From: Croceibacterium sp. TMG7-5b_MA50
GTDB taxonomy: Bacteria; Pseudomonadota; Alphaproteobacteria; Sphingomonadales; Sphingomonadaceae
Assembly (NCBI RefSeq): GCF_039830145.1
Contig: NZ_CP156082.1
Span: forward strand, 948,001-1,012,000
Direction: 5' to 3'
Length of the DNA: 64,000 bases
The notes below the pieces were generated by a model that was given only the letters and a program-made list of their open reading frames with translations, was not told the DNA's origin and did no database searches. Of the stretch, positions 49,005-60,722 are shown piece by piece. How positions within the stretch are numbered: position 1 is the first letter of the stretch; each line of letters opens with the position of its first letter. The position numbers and the translations under genes were made by a program.

Positions 49005-49382
49005 ATGCTGCACCACGTCTCTGTCGGCACCAGCGATCTTGCCCGTGCGCGGGCGTTCTATGACCCCGTGATGCACGAGCTCGGGTTGCGGCGGACGCTC
49101 GATGTGGCGGAAGCGGTAGGCTATGGTGCAGGGATCACGGCCTTCAGCCTGAACCTGCCGGTGGACGGCCAGGCGCCTTCGCCAGGTAACGGCGTGCATA
49201 TCGCGTTCGAGGTGGAGAAGCGGGCGGCAGTGGATGCGTTCTGGCGCGTGGCGTTGCTGCATGGCGCAGAGCCGGACGGCGAGCCGGGGCTACGACCCGA
49301 GTACGACGGCCATTACTACGCCGCCTTCGTGCGCGACCTCGACGGCAACAAGATCGAAGCGCTGACCTTCGCCGCGGAGTGA
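49005..49382 (+). CDS. VOC-family (glyoxalase-like) protein
   Basis: 125 residues. Paired beta-alpha-beta-beta-beta modules: LHHVSVGTSDLARARAFYDPV at the start, NGVHIAFEVEKRAAVDAFW in the middle and GHYYAAFVRDLDGNKIEAL at the end. The possible metal ligands are His and Glu residues in these segments. The function cannot be assigned; many are antibiotic-resistance or lyase enzymes. It follows the glycosyltransferase on the same strand by 37 bases. Confidence 0.86.
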   Translation: MLHHVSVGTSDLARARAFYDPVMHELGLRRTLDVAEAVGYGAGITAFSLNLPVDGQAPSPGNGVHIAFEVEKRAAVDAFWRVALLHGAEPDGEPGLRPEYDGHYYAAFVRDLDGNKIEALTFAAE

Positions 49383-49389
49383 CTCGATT

Positions 49390-50418
49390 CTACGGCAGCA
49401 GCAGCGAGGCATCACCGTAGGAATAGAACCGGTACCCCTCCGCAACCGCATGCGCATAGGTCTGCTGCATGCGCTCCAAGCCCATCAGCGCGCTGACCAG
49501 CATGAACAAGGTGGAACGCGGCAGGTGGAAGTTGGTCATCAGGCCATCGACCGCCCGGAACGTATAGCCCGGCGTGATGAAGATCGACGTGTCTCCGGCG
49601 AAGGGCTGGATCGTGCCGTCGGACCCGCACGCGCTCTCCAGCAGGCGAAGAACGGTAGTGCCGACCGCGATCAGCCTTCCCCCGGCTGCGCGGACGGTGT
49701 TCAACCGATCCGCCGTGGCGGCATCAATCCGGCCCCATTCGGCGTGCATGGTGTGGTCGGCGGTGTCGTCCGCCTTGACCGGCAGGAAGGTGCCGGCGCC
49801 AACATGCAAGGTCAGGGTCTCCCGGCTCACGCCTGCCTCGTCCAGCGCGGCCAGCAGTTCGGGGGTAAAGTGCAATGCCGCGGTCGGCGCGGCGACGGCG
49901 CCGTCTTCCCGTGCGAACATCGTCTGGTAATCGGTTCGATCAGCCTCGTCAGTGGCGCGCTTGCCGGCGATGTAGGGCGGCAGCGGCATGCGGCCGGCAC
50001 GTTCCAGCAACACTTCCACCGGCTCCTCACCCGCAAAGTGCAGCGTCCAGCTACCATCGGGATGGCGCTGCTCCGCGCTGGCGGAGACGTCTGCCGGGAA
50101 CGCGACCACGTCACCTTCGCGCAGCCGCTTGCCATTGCGGATGAAAGCTTGCCAGCGGCGCAGGTCCAGTCGCTTGTGCAACGTGGCCCCGATGCGCGCG
50201 TCGCCTCGCGTCCCTTCCAGCTGCGCGGGAATGACGCGGGTATCGTTGAAGACCAGCACGTCGCTCTTGCGCAGGGTACTTGGCAGGTCCCGCACGCTCC
50301 GGTCTTGGAAAGGCTTGTCGCCCTCCACCACCAGCATCCGCGCAGCATCACGCGGGCGGGCCGGTCGCAGCGCGATCAGTTCTGGCGGAAGCGCGAAGTC
50401 GAACAGGTCGACACGCAT
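49390..50418 (-). CDS. queA: tRNA preQ1-34 S-adenosylmethionine ribosyltransferase-isomerase
   Basis: Transfers the ribosyl group of SAM to preQ1 at the wobble base, giving epoxyqueuosine. 342 residues. Start [29 protein letters not shown] and later [20 protein letters not shown] and [16 protein letters not shown] are the family signatures. It acts after Tgt, whose gene lies about 4.4 kb away on the same strand. Followed upstream by a cyclophilin gene. Confidence 0.96.
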   Translation of the reverse strand: MRVDLFDFALPPELIALRPARPRDAARMLVVEGDKPFQDRSVRDLPSTLRKSDVLVFNDTRVIPAQLEGTRGDARIGATLHKRLDLRRWQAFIRNGKRLREGDVVAFPADVSASAEQRHPDGSWTLHFAGEEPVEVLLERAGRMPLPPYIAGKRATDEADRTDYQTMFAREDGAVAAPTAALHFTPELLAALDEAGVSRETLTLHVGAGTFLPVKADDTADHTMHAEWGRIDAATADRLNTVRAAGGRLIAVGTTVLRLLESACGSDGTIQPFAGDTSIFITPGYTFRAVDGLMTNFHLPRSTLFMLVSALMGLERMQQTYAHAVAEGYRFYSYGDASLLLP

Positions 50419-50428
50419 GACATGCGAC

Positions 50429-51118
50429 CTAGTTGCTGGCGGAGTTGCTAAGCTCGGCCGCTGTCAGATTGGCACCGGCGGCAGGCGCGGCGGGCGGCAT
50501 CTTCTGCGGCTTGTTGTCGGCGGCAATGGACGCCTGCACTATATAGGTCGGGTCCTGCGGCGGCTCGCCCCGCTTGATCGCATCCACCGCATCCATTCCG
50601 CCGATCACACGGCCGAAATTCGTATAATTCCGGTCGAGCGAGAAGCGCGGATAGAACACGATGAAGAACTGACTGTTGGCGCTGTCCTCCGATTGGGCGC
50701 GAGCCATCGATACCGTGCCGCGGACGTGCGGGAACTGGTTGAACTCTTCCTTCAAGTCGGGGAGCTCCGACCCGCCGGTCCCGGTGCCGGTCGGGTCACC
50801 CGTCTGCGCCATGAACCCTTCGATCACCCGGTGAAAGATGATCCCGTCATAGAAGCCCTGCCGGGCCAGCGTCTTGACCCGCTCCACATGCTCGGGCGCC
50901 CATTGCGGCATCAGGCGGATGGCGACCCGGCGGCCGTTCGACAGGTCGAGGTAGAGGATGTTCTCCAGATCCTGCGTCGCATCGAAGTTGACGACCAGCG
51001 GCATGGCCGCAGATGCCGCCTCCGCAATTGCAGGCTCGGCAGTGGCGTCCTGCGCGGCGGCTGGCGGCGCAAAGAGGATCGGCAGGGAGAGCGCGAGGGC
51101 AAGGAAGCGGTGCGTCAT
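50429..51118 (-). CDS. Periplasmic cyclophilin (peptidyl-prolyl cis-trans isomerase)
   Basis: 229 residues after the ATG at 51118, which gives a signal peptide ([19 protein letters not shown]); an ATG at 51127 is also possible. The cyclophilin core is complete: [29 protein letters not shown] with the catalytic Arg, Phe and Gln, and [15 protein letters not shown]. It assists folding of exported proteins. Located between queA and coaD; the alphaproteobacterial coaD-ppi-queA-tgt cluster often carries one or two such genes. Confidence 0.92.
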   Translation of the reverse strand: MTHRFLALALSLPILFAPPAAAQDATAEPAIAEAASAAMPLVVNFDATQDLENILYLDLSNGRRVAIRLMPQWAPEHVERVKTLARQGFYDGIIFHRVIEGFMAQTGDPTGTGTGGSELPDLKEEFNQFPHVRGTVSMARAQSEDSANSQFFIVFYPRFSLDRNYTNFGRVIGGMDAVDAIKRGEPPQDPTYIVQASIAADNKPQKMPPAAPAAGANLTAAELSNSASN

Positions 51119-51187
51119 CGGTACCATACGAAGATCGGGTGGGAAGCGCCGGGCCTTAGGCGCAGGCGGCTGTCGGCGCAATGAATG

Positions 51188-51697
51188 TCACGCCCTGCCC
51201 CGCTGGCCGATCTGCGCGACGCGGCCGACGACGGCGTCCCGGACCGGCTCGCTGACGAAGCGGGAGATGTCGCCGCCGAACAGGGCGATCTCCTTCACCA
51301 GCTTGGATGCGATCGGCTGGAGGGAGACATCCGCCATCAGGAAGACGGTTTCGATACGGCTGTTCAGCTGCTGGTTCATGCCGGCCATCTGGTACTCGTA
51401 TTCGAAATCCGCGACGGCCCGCAGGCCGCGCACGATCAGGCTGGCCCCGCACTCCTCCGCGAAGTGCATCAGCAAGGCGTCGAACCCACGCACCTCCACA
51501 TTCTCGATGCCGAGCCGCGCGACCTCGTCCAGCACCATGGCCATGCGCTCGTCCGGTGTGAACATCGGGTTCTTGGACGGATTGGTGGTCACGCCGACCA
51601 CCAGCCGATCCACCAGCTTCGCCCCGCGCCGGATAATGTCGGAATGACCCAGCGTCAGCGGGTCGAAGGTTCCGGGATAGAGGCCGATGCGCCCCAT
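51188..51697 (-). CDS. coaD: Phosphopantetheine adenylyltransferase
   Basis: Fourth step of coenzyme A synthesis. 169 residues. The nucleotidyltransferase motif is in GTFDPLTLGHSDII, and the second motif in the VVGVTTNPSKNPMFTPDERMAMV region is standard. The ATG lies 3 bases after the ispA stop, so the genes are translated together. Complete and with no unusual features. Confidence 0.96.
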   Translation of the reverse strand: MGRIGLYPGTFDPLTLGHSDIIRRGAKLVDRLVVGVTTNPSKNPMFTPDERMAMVLDEVARLGIENVEVRGFDALLMHFAEECGASLIVRGLRAVADFEYEYQMAGMNQQLNSRIETVFLMADVSLQPIASKLVKEIALFGGDISRFVSEPVRDAVVGRVAQIGQRGRA

Positions 51698-51700
51698 GAG

Positions 51701-52624
51701 CTAGCGGTCCCGCTCCACCACGTAGCGGGCGAGCGCACGCAACAGGTCCGCCTCCGGCCCGTGCTGGGCCAGATGGCCGATCGCCTGCTCACTGAGAGCA
51801 CGAGCCTGGGTGCGGGCAGCCTCCGCCCCCATCAGCGAGACGAAGGTGGCCTTGCCCGCATCGGCATCCTTGCGCAGGGCCTTGCCTGCCAACGCCTCGT
51901 CCCCTTCGTGGTCGAGCAGGTCGTCGGCGATCTGGAACGCGAGGCCGATGTCGCGGGCATAGGCCCGCAGCAATCCCCTGCCCTCCTCCGGCACATGACC
52001 GAGGATGGCGCCCATCTCCACCGCCGCGCCCAGCAGGGCGCCGGTCTTCAGCTCCTGCAGCCGGATCACGGTATGGAGGTCGAACTCCGCCTCCTCCGCC
52101 GCGATGTCCATCATCTGCCCGCCGGCCATGCCGTCATGCCCGCTGGCTGTGGCCAGGCAGCGGACGAGATCGACCCGCACGAACGGATCGCCGCTGGTGG
52201 CGGGATCGGCCAGGATCTCGAACGCCAGTGCGTGCAGCGAATCACCCGCGAGCACGGCCACAGCCTCGCCAAAGGCCACATGGGTGCTTGGCTTGCCATG
52301 GCGCATGGCGTCGTCGTCCATGCACGGCAGATCGTCATGCACCAGAGAATACGCATGGATCGCCTCGATTGCGCAGGCGGCGCGGACCGCGGCCGCGCGA
52401 TCCACGTTGTGCATCTCGGCCACGGTCACCAGCAACAGCGGACGCACCCGCTTGCCACCGCCGATCACCGCATGACGCATCGCCTGCACCAGCCGCGCAC
52501 GCGGATCGTCGGGCACGGGCAGGAAGCTGTCGAACGCTTCATCGACCTCCGCCTGGATGCGGGCGAGGCCGCGCGGCAGGACATCGGTATCGAGCAGGGG
52601 CAAGCCCATCGCGGCCAGGCTCAC
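51701..52624 (-). CDS. ispA: Farnesyl diphosphate synthase (polyprenyl synthetase)
   Basis: Condenses IPP with DMAPP and GPP. 307 residues. First Asp-rich motif HDDLPCMDDDAMRHG (DDxxxxD) and second QIADDLLDHEGDE. I chose the GTG at 52624, which overlaps the xseB stop as GTGA; an ATG at 52609 is the alternative. It sits in the xseB-ispA-coaD run; the usual dxs neighbour is not next to it in this window. Confidence 0.94.
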   Translation of the reverse strand: MSLAAMGLPLLDTDVLPRGLARIQAEVDEAFDSFLPVPDDPRARLVQAMRHAVIGGGKRVRPLLLVTVAEMHNVDRAAAVRAACAIEAIHAYSLVHDDLPCMDDDAMRHGKPSTHVAFGEAVAVLAGDSLHALAFEILADPATSGDPFVRVDLVRCLATASGHDGMAGGQMMDIAAEEAEFDLHTVIRLQELKTGALLGAAVEMGAILGHVPEEGRGLLRAYARDIGLAFQIADDLLDHEGDEALAGKALRKDADAGKATFVSLMGAEAARTQARALSEQAIGHLAQHGPEADLLRALARYVVERDR

Positions 52625-52875
52625 TCGCCGGGGAACGGCTGGGTGCCGGCGACACGGCCGTCCGGACCCGCGACGATGCTTTCAATCCGGGCCTGCGCCT
52701 GGTCCAGCCGGGCCTGGCAATGCAGCCGCAGCTTTTCACCCTGCTCGTACAGAGAGATCGACTCTTCCAGCGGCACGTCCCCTCCCTCCAGCCGACGCAC
52801 CACGTCTTCCAGCGCGCGCAGCGCGTCCTCGAAGCTCAGTTCGGCCAGCGGCGGGGTATCAGTAGCGGCATCCAT
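52621..52875 (-). CDS. xseB: Exodeoxyribonuclease VII small subunit
   Basis: 84 residues. ELSFEDALRALEDVVRRLEGGDVPLEESISLYEQGEKLRLHC is the family core; small subunits stack on XseA to form the exonuclease. I chose the ATG at 52875; an upstream start at 52899 adds eight residues. It overlaps ispA by GTGA. xseA is not nearby, which is normal in alphaproteobacteria. Confidence 0.93.
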   Translation of the reverse strand: MDAATDTPPLAELSFEDALRALEDVVRRLEGGDVPLEESISLYEQGEKLRLHCQARLDQAQARIESIVAGPDGRVAGTQPFPGE

Positions 52876-52954
52876 CACAACGCAGCTTTGACGGAGCACC
52901 TATGGGCGGTCAACCTCTAGCACTCCGGCATCAGCAAAGCTAAGGCGCGGCCCC

Positions 52955-55176
<2,222 letters not shown>

Positions 55177-55189
<13 letters not shown>

Positions 55190-55219
55190 CCCTGCCCGGC
55201 GCAGGCGTAGTCCTCCATC
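55177..55219. terminator. Hairpin between convergent purL and adhesin gene
   Basis: Perfect 11-base arms GATGGAGGACT (55177-55187) and AGTCCTCCATC (55209-55219) around a 21-base loop that has its own CCTGC/GCAGG stem. The left arm encodes the last purL residues. There is no T run, so this may be a shared bidirectional or processing element. Confidence 0.55.
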
Positions 55220-55228
55220 ATCGTGTCA

Positions 55229-58200
55229 TCAGCGCAGCGCGAAGCCGACACCGACCGCTGCGCCGGCCTGTCCCCGGCTTGTATAGGTCGCGGCCATGTT
55301 GATCCGGCGGCGTTCGGTACGGTGTGACAGGCCCAGAGCCATGGCGCTCTCACCCTGCCACAGACCTGCCCCGCCACCGATCGTCAGCTCGCCCTCGATC
55401 GACGGGATCTGTGCCATCGCCATGGCAGCCGCCGTACCCGCCTCCGCATCGCGGCGCAGATCATCCAGGTCGAAGGCGAATTCCTGCAGGCGCATGTCGG
55501 TGTAGGCGGCGGAGGTCGCCACCGACAGGTTCATGGCATTGCCGAGTTGCCCCACATTGACCGCATCGGTCAGCTCCACCCCGGCAGCGACGTTGCGCAA
55601 CGTCACGGGGGCAGACGGCGGGAAATCGCCGGGATGGGTGAAGGTGACGACGTTGGCAGCGCTGTCATACTGGACCGCATTGCGCACGGCGCCGGCAGCA
55701 CTCTGCGCGCTCGCTGCCGCAGCCGCGACAGCAACGTTGGTCGCGGCTAGCTGGCGGCCATTCACCGCCTGGGTCGAACCCGCGTCCACCGCGCCGTCCG
55801 CGACATTGGCCAGCGTCACGGGCGCACCAGCCGTTCCCCCGGCGAGTGTCACCGTGTCGCTTCGGTCGCCGGCTTCGGTCCGATCGTACTGCAACGAGTT
55901 GCCGGCGGTAGCGGCGACCGCCGCAAGCTGTCCGCCGTTCACCGCGTCAGTGGATCCGGCGGCCACCGATCCCGCGGCGACATTGTGCAACCCGACCGGC
56001 GTGCCGGCGCTCGCCCCCACCAGGGTCACATCGCTGCTCGGCACTCCCCCGTTGGAGACCGTCGGCGTGGCCGCATCGGCGTAGCGGACCGGCCCTGCGT
56101 TGGCATTGCCAGCCCCCGCCGCCAGCGCAGCGATGGCGACGGTGTTCGCCGCGACCTGCGCGTTAGTGGCGGCAAGCTGGCTGCCGTTCACGGCGTCGGT
56201 CGACCCCGCCGTCACGCTACCGGCGGCCAGGTTGCTGACCACGGTACCTGCGGCGCCCGCAAGAGTGGCCCGTTCGCGCAGCGCGCCGTCGTAAGTGATG
56301 CCTGTCGACGTCGCAGAGCCGACCTGCGCCGACAAGGCAGACAGCGCCTGACCCACATCCGTGAAGGTGGCGCCATTCAGGCTGTAGGACGGGCCGGTCA
56401 GTTCACCGGTGGTGCTGTTGTGGCTCGCGCCACCGCCCAGCGACATCGCCATTGCGGTACCCAGGTTCGCCGTCGCGCCGCGCAGCTGGGCAAGGTTCAC
56501 GGCATCGGTTGCAACACTCCCCGCGGCGACACCGGTGATCTGCCGCTCGCCCAAGGGGAAGCTGCCGGGATTACCCGGATCGTCCAGCGTACGGGCGACC
56601 GCGATCTCCCCGGCGGAGGTCTGCGCGCCCGCCAATCCGAAAGCGGTGTAGCCGACCTGCGCACCTCGCGCCGCCAGCGCGCTCGCCCCCAGCGCAACGC
56701 TGCCGTCCACCAACACCTGCGATCCAATGCCCAGGGCCACGGCGCCGAAGCTGTTCGCCTGCGCGGCGGCGCCCAGCGCCACGGCGGCGATACCCGCGCT
56801 GGCACGTTCGCCCACTGCGGTGGCGAAAGCGGCAGCCTCGGCCGCAGTGCCAAGTGCCGTCGCCTTCTCTCCATCCGCGCTGGAGCCATTGCCGACGGCA
56901 AGTGTGTTGAGGCCGATCGCACGCGCCTCGTTGCCCACCGCCATGGCATACACCCCGTCGGTCCAGACATTGCTGCCGATGGCCATCGCCTCGTCACCAT
57001 ACGCATTGTTGTTGTAGCCCAGCGCGAGGGCGTGCAGCCCGCTGACCGTGTGCCTGTCGCCGATGGCGATCGCGTTCTGTCCGCCGACCGTGTTGAAGCT
57101 GCCGATCGCGATGGTTCCGATCCCGCTCGCCCGATTACGCTGTCCGATGCCGACCGAGCCGTCGCCTGCCACGATGTTCGTGTCGCCCAGGGCCAGCGCA
57201 CCCGTCCCGGTCGCTTCATTGTCCCGGCCCATGGCAACTGCGCCATCGCCCATGGCGATGTTCGGGTCGCCGATCGCGACGGCACCGTCGCCCGCTGCAC
57301 GGTTGAGATAGCCGATCACCACCGCCTTGCCGCTCTCCGCGACCGAGCCATCGCCGATCGCCACCGAGCCGTGGCTCCACGCCTCGGCCCCGCGGCCGAC
57401 TGCCAGCGCACCCTCGGCCGCGGCGATCGCATGGGGGCCGATCGCCGTCGAATCACTCGCCAGAGCCTGTGAGTCGGCACCGACCGAGTTCGTGTTGAAG
57501 TAAGGATTGTCCTTGGCGACACCGCCCACCGTCAGGTTGCTCATGGACGTTTCGATCGCATTCACGACCGCCTGCACGTCGTCGAAGGATCGCCCATTGT
57601 ACAGCAGTCCCCCGGCGAAGCTGCCACTGGTGGGATCGAAGGTACTCAGGGGGCTGAACAGCCCGGCGACCTGCCCTGCCAGGTTGAACATCTGTCCGCC
57701 ATTCACCGCCTCGGTCGACCCGCCAAGCACGGCACCGGGTCTGATGTTGGCGATAACCGTGCCGGTGGCTCCGGCCAGGATCAGTCGATCGTGCGAACCG
57801 GCGTCATACTGAACGGCGACATTCGACAACGCGACCAGAGCGTCGCCTATGCTCGTGATCCGGTCGGCATGGATGGTCAGAGCCGCAGTGTTCCCGGCAA
57901 CCCGGGGGTCGAGCGTAGCCAGCGCAGCCTGATGGGCGCTGACACGACCATCCAGCAAGGTGATGCTCGCGCTGTTGGCGGCAAGGCCAGCGTTGGTGAC
58001 GAACAATTGCGCGCCCGTCACCGCACCGGTCGAATTGTCAGCTATCTCGGCGGCAGCCAGATTGTGCAGCGCCACTGGCCCACTGCCAGCACCTACCAGC
58101 GCCAGGTGCTGGGTCCGCGCACCGCCATTCGGCACAATCGGCGATCCTGGATCAGCGTAGCGTACGGGTCCCACTCCGCCGTTGGAGACCCGCAATGTCA

Positions 58201-59521
58201 ATTCGTCGACCGCGTTGTTGGTGGCAAACAGCTGGCCGCCGTTCACTGCGTCGGTAGAGCCGGCGGCAAGAGCGCCAGCGGCAAGATTTGTGATCTGCGT
58301 GCCCTGCGCCCCCGCCAGCGTCGCCGTGTTCCGAGCCACACCATCATAGCGTAGCGCGACCGCATCGAGCGTCGCGAGTGCCGCGTTGCCGCCGGCGATC
58401 GCATCGGTGTTGTCGGCGACCTGCGCGTCGAGTGCATCGATGTCATGCGCCTGCGCGACCACGCGCACATCCAGGTCCGACAATGCCAGGCTGGTTGCGG
58501 TCATCCGCGTATCGAGCCCGTCGACGGCGGCAGCGTTCGCAGCAATAGCCTGATCCGTCGCAAACAATTGCGAGCCGTTGACCGCGTCACTCGAACCGGC
58601 TGCGACACTGCCGCTGGCGAGATTGGTGATCCGCGTCCCGCCGGTGCCGTACAGCGCGATCAGGTCCCGCTCGGCTCCGGCGTACCGAACGGCAACAGCA
58701 TCTAGCGCCACGACCTGATCGCGAACACCTGCCACCTGTCCCACCGTCGCGGCGTCGCTGGCAGCGCTGCCAGCGGCCACGTTCGTGATCTGGCGCAACG
58801 CACCGGCAGCACCGACGGAGACCTCGCCAATGGAGAGCTGCGGCCCTGCCAGGCCTAGCGCTGCATAGCTGCCGGTCGCGCCACGGAGTGCCTGCGATCC
58901 GGCGCCAAGCGCGATGCTGTTGGCGGCCGTGGCCTGAGCATTCGCCCCGAGCGCGATGCTGGCAATCGCGCCGTTCGTTGCCTGCGCATTGTTGCCCAGG
59001 GCGATCGCATCAAGATGGTGCGCTCGCGACGGTGTCATTCCCGTGGCGCCAAGGCCACTGATGCGGTTGCCGCCGATGGCAATGCCCGCCGCCTCATCCA
59101 GCGTGATGCTGTCCGATGTTGCGACGCATTGGTCCGACGGCCCGACGATAGTGCCGTCACTGCCCAACACCTGCAGCGTGACTGGCTGTCCCGCCGCTGC
59201 GCTGGTCAGCAGGCCAGTGACGTTGAGGTTCGGCCGCAGGCCCAGCAAAGGACCGACCAGCGGCAAGGCGCCAACCACATTCAGAAGGCTGTTTACCGAT
59301 GCTTCAAGTGGATTGGCGACGCCAGTGATCACGGGCGCGACGATGTTGGTCACGGCCGACGCAGGCAGGCTTACGCCGGCACAGGCGCTTACCAGACGAT
59401 CGCCTGATTGCGCCCCGGATTGCGCCATTGCCGCCGGCGAGCCCAGCAGGGCAAGGCACGCTACTCCACTGCACGGGAACCCTATTGCACGGAAAGCGTT
59501 ACGACGCAGGCTGTTGGTCAA
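55229..59521 (-). CDS. Trimeric autotransporter adhesin (YadA-like)
   Basis: About 1,430 residues. A signal peptide ends PAAMAQ; the passenger starts with a short head (IALGNNAQATNGAIASIALG), then a long stalk with roughly ten neck-type motifs (NLAAGALAAGSTDAVNGGQL and variants), a second larger head in the middle (about 15 repeats such as DGAVAIG, ASGIGTIAIG, ATGTGALALG), a further stalk, and a YadA anchor (LTIGGGAGLWQGESAMALGL ... VGVGFALR). I chose the TTG at 59521: it follows GGAGGGG at optimal spacing and begins the signal peptide. ATG starts at 59554 and 59620 are less well supported by ribosome sites. Confidence 0.9.
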   Translation of the reverse strand: MTNSLRRNAFRAIGFPCSGVACLALLGSPAAMAQSGAQSGDRLVSACAGVSLPASAVTNIVAPVITGVANPLEASVNSLLNVVGALPLVGPLLGLRPNLNVTGLLTSAAAGQPVTLQVLGSDGTIVGPSDQCVATSDSITLDEAAGIAIGGNRISGLGATGMTPSRAHHLDAIALGNNAQATNGAIASIALGANAQATAANSIALGAGSQALRGATGSYAALGLAGPQLSIGEVSVGAAGALRQITNVAAGSAASDAATVGQVAGVRDQVVALDAVAVRYAGAERDLIALYGTGGTRITNLASGSVAAGSSDAVNGSQLFATDQAIAANAAAVDGLDTRMTATSLALSDLDVRVVAQAHDIDALDAQVADNTDAIAGGNAALATLDAVALRYDGVARNTATLAGAQGTQITNLAAGALAAGSTDAVNGGQLFATNNAVDELTLRVSNGGVGPVRYADPGSPIVPNGGARTQHLALVGAGSGPVALHNLAAAEIADNSTGAVTGAQLFVTNAGLAANSASITLLDGRVSAHQAALATLDPRVAGNTAALTIHADRITSIGDALVALSNVAVQYDAGSHDRLILAGATGTVIANIRPGAVLGGSTEAVNGGQMFNLAGQVAGLFSPLSTFDPTSGSFAGGLLYNGRSFDDVQAVVNAIETSMSNLTVGGVAKDNPYFNTNSVGADSQALASDSTAIGPHAIAAAEGALAVGRGAEAWSHGSVAIGDGSVAESGKAVVIGYLNRAAGDGAVAIGDPNIAMGDGAVAMGRDNEATGTGALALGDTNIVAGDGSVGIGQRNRASGIGTIAIGSFNTVGGQNAIAIGDRHTVSGLHALALGYNNNAYGDEAMAIGSNVWTDGVYAMAVGNEARAIGLNTLAVGNGSSADGEKATALGTAAEAAAFATAVGERASAGIAAVALGAAAQANSFGAVALGIGSQVLVDGSVALGASALAARGAQVGYTAFGLAGAQTSAGEIAVARTLDDPGNPGSFPLGERQITGVAAGSVATDAVNLAQLRGATANLGTAMAMSLGGGASHNSTTGELTGPSYSLNGATFTDVGQALSALSAQVGSATSTGITYDGALRERATLAGAAGTVVSNLAAGSVTAGSTDAVNGSQLAATNAQVAANTVAIAALAAGAGNANAGPVRYADAATPTVSNGGVPSSDVTLVGASAGTPVGLHNVAAGSVAAGSTDAVNGGQLAAVAATAGNSLQYDRTEAGDRSDTVTLAGGTAGAPVTLANVADGAVDAGSTQAVNGRQLAATNVAVAAAAASAQSAAGAVRNAVQYDSAANVVTFTHPGDFPPSAPVTLRNVAAGVELTDAVNVGQLGNAMNLSVATSAAYTDMRLQEFAFDLDDLRRDAEAGTAAAMAMAQIPSIEGELTIGGGAGLWQGESAMALGLSHRTERRRINMAATYTSRGQAGAAVGVGFALR
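56620..57490 (-). repeat. YadA head-repeat tract inside the adhesin
   Basis: Consecutive units of about 14 residues with the pattern [A/S]-x-A-[I/L/V]-G-x-x-x-x-[A/S]-x-G, each about 42 bases. They form left-handed beta-roll head segments in known YadA-like proteins. The DNA repeats are diverged, with no exact long repeat, so slippage-driven variation is less likely. Confidence 0.7.
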
Positions 59522-59716
59522 ATTCCCCTCCGATGACCATGAATGTTGGTTCATCACGGGTATAAGACGGCGATGAAGGCGTTCTTGCGCCGCACCACCC
59601 GTGAAAATTACAGATTTCATGGACTTTTTGCGTCCAAACCGGTTGGTCGGATGGCCTCAACCCCAGCGTCGGACTAATTCAGCGTTAACCCAAGCGATAA
59701 ACTCCATAATTAACGT

Positions 59717-59766
59717 GATTGTTCGCGCCATGGTATGCGATCGCACATTGTCCATCTGGAACAATC
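59717..59766. promoter_or_regulatory. Candidate operator between adhesin and PAS regulator
   Basis: GATTGTTC (59717-59724) and GAACAATC (59759-59766) form an inverted repeat with a 34-base centre, and a third, imperfect copy ATTGTCC starts at 59748. The rest of the 281-base gap (59522-59802) is AT-richer than the genes, as expected of two divergent promoters, and holds no gene that I see. Confidence 0.35.
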
Positions 59767-59802
59767 TGTTAGGCCGGCGTCTTGAGGCCAACGGGGAATG
59801 AA

Positions 59803-60708
59803 GTGGCGGTAACAGTTCAGGGTGCGGTGCATGTGAGTTCCGCTGAATTCGTTCGCCATTTCGGCGGCTGGCAGGATCGGGTAAGCAGAAGTCCCATCGT
59901 CGTGACCCATCATGGGCGAGAGCGGCTGGTGGTGCTTTCGCCTGAACACTTCGCGCAGCTTGCGTTTGACGACGCGTCGCCGGAGCGGACGCCTTCAGGG
60001 TTCGTGGCACCTGCCGAACGCGGCGCCATGGAGATCGTGGCGGACAATCTCGAAGAATGCTTCTTGGCATTCGATCACGATCTGCGGGTCGTGCACGTCA
60101 ATGCCATGGCCTGTTCTTACCTCAGGATGGGTCGTCATCAGCTGGAAGGGCGGGCGCTGGAGGAAACCGTGCCGCAATCCAGCGGATCGCTGGCGTGCAT
60201 CAGCGTCGCCCGGGCGTTGGAAACCGGTCAGCCAGCGCAGTTGGAGGTTGAATCCCTGCTGTATCGCGGTCGGTGGCTGCGGGTGAAGACCTTCCCCTTC
60301 CCGACCGGGTCCGCCTGCCTGTTCCGTGACGTCACGGACGAGGTGGAGAGGCGCGATGCCATCGATGTTCAGCAAGCGACGCGGCAAGCGCTGCTGGCGC
60401 ACGGCCTGGTCGGGCGATGCGTGCTGAGTGCGAGAGCGACCTTCCGGGAGGTCGATGCCGCTTTTGCCGCTCTGGTCGGCCTGGAACCGGCGGGTCTGCT
60501 GCGTGCGCCCTTCCGCGACATCTTCCCGATGGATTGCCGCGCCGTCGTACGGGAAAATGTGGAAGCCGTGCTGGAGGAAGGGGAGCCGTGCACGTTCGAA
60601 ACCCGCATGCTGCATCGCGGACATGCGGGCCCCGAAGTCAGGCTCAGCCTGGCGCCGCTTGCAGGCATCGGGGACCGCGGCGTAGTGGTGATTGCCACCC
60701 GCCGGTAA
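59803..60708 (+). CDS. Phd/YefM-like domain fused to tandem PAS domains
   Basis: 301 residues from the GTG at 59803. Residues 1-50 (VHVSSAEFVRHFGGWQDRV, then IVVTHHGRERLVVLS) match the antitoxin Phd/YefM DNA-binding fold. Residues of about 70-190 form a PAS domain (ADNLEECFLAFDHDLRVVHVNAMACSYL), and 200-300 look like a second PAS. No kinase, cyclase or HTH follows, so DNA binding by the N-terminal domain is the likely output. No toxin gene is adjacent. It diverges from the adhesin, with a repeat in the shared gap, so it may regulate it or itself. Function is inferred. Confidence 0.75.
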   Translation: MAVTVQGAVHVSSAEFVRHFGGWQDRVSRSPIVVTHHGRERLVVLSPEHFAQLAFDDASPERTPSGFVAPAERGAMEIVADNLEECFLAFDHDLRVVHVNAMACSYLRMGRHQLEGRALEETVPQSSGSLACISVARALETGQPAQLEVESLLYRGRWLRVKTFPFPTGSACLFRDVTDEVERRDAIDVQQATRQALLAHGLVGRCVLSARATFREVDAAFAALVGLEPAGLLRAPFRDIFPMDCRAVVRENVEAVLEEGEPCTFETRMLHRGHAGPEVRLSLAPLAGIGDRGVVVIATRR

Positions 60709-60722
60709 ACGAAGCCCGCGGC

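Noticed and set aside
55985-57472. 495-residue plus-strand frame over the adhesin
   Set aside because: Antisense of head repeats; repeated codons produce long open frames by chance.
59685-59714. CtrA site in the adhesin/PAS gap
   Set aside because: TTAACC and TTAAC are present but 20 bases apart, far from the known 7-base spacing.
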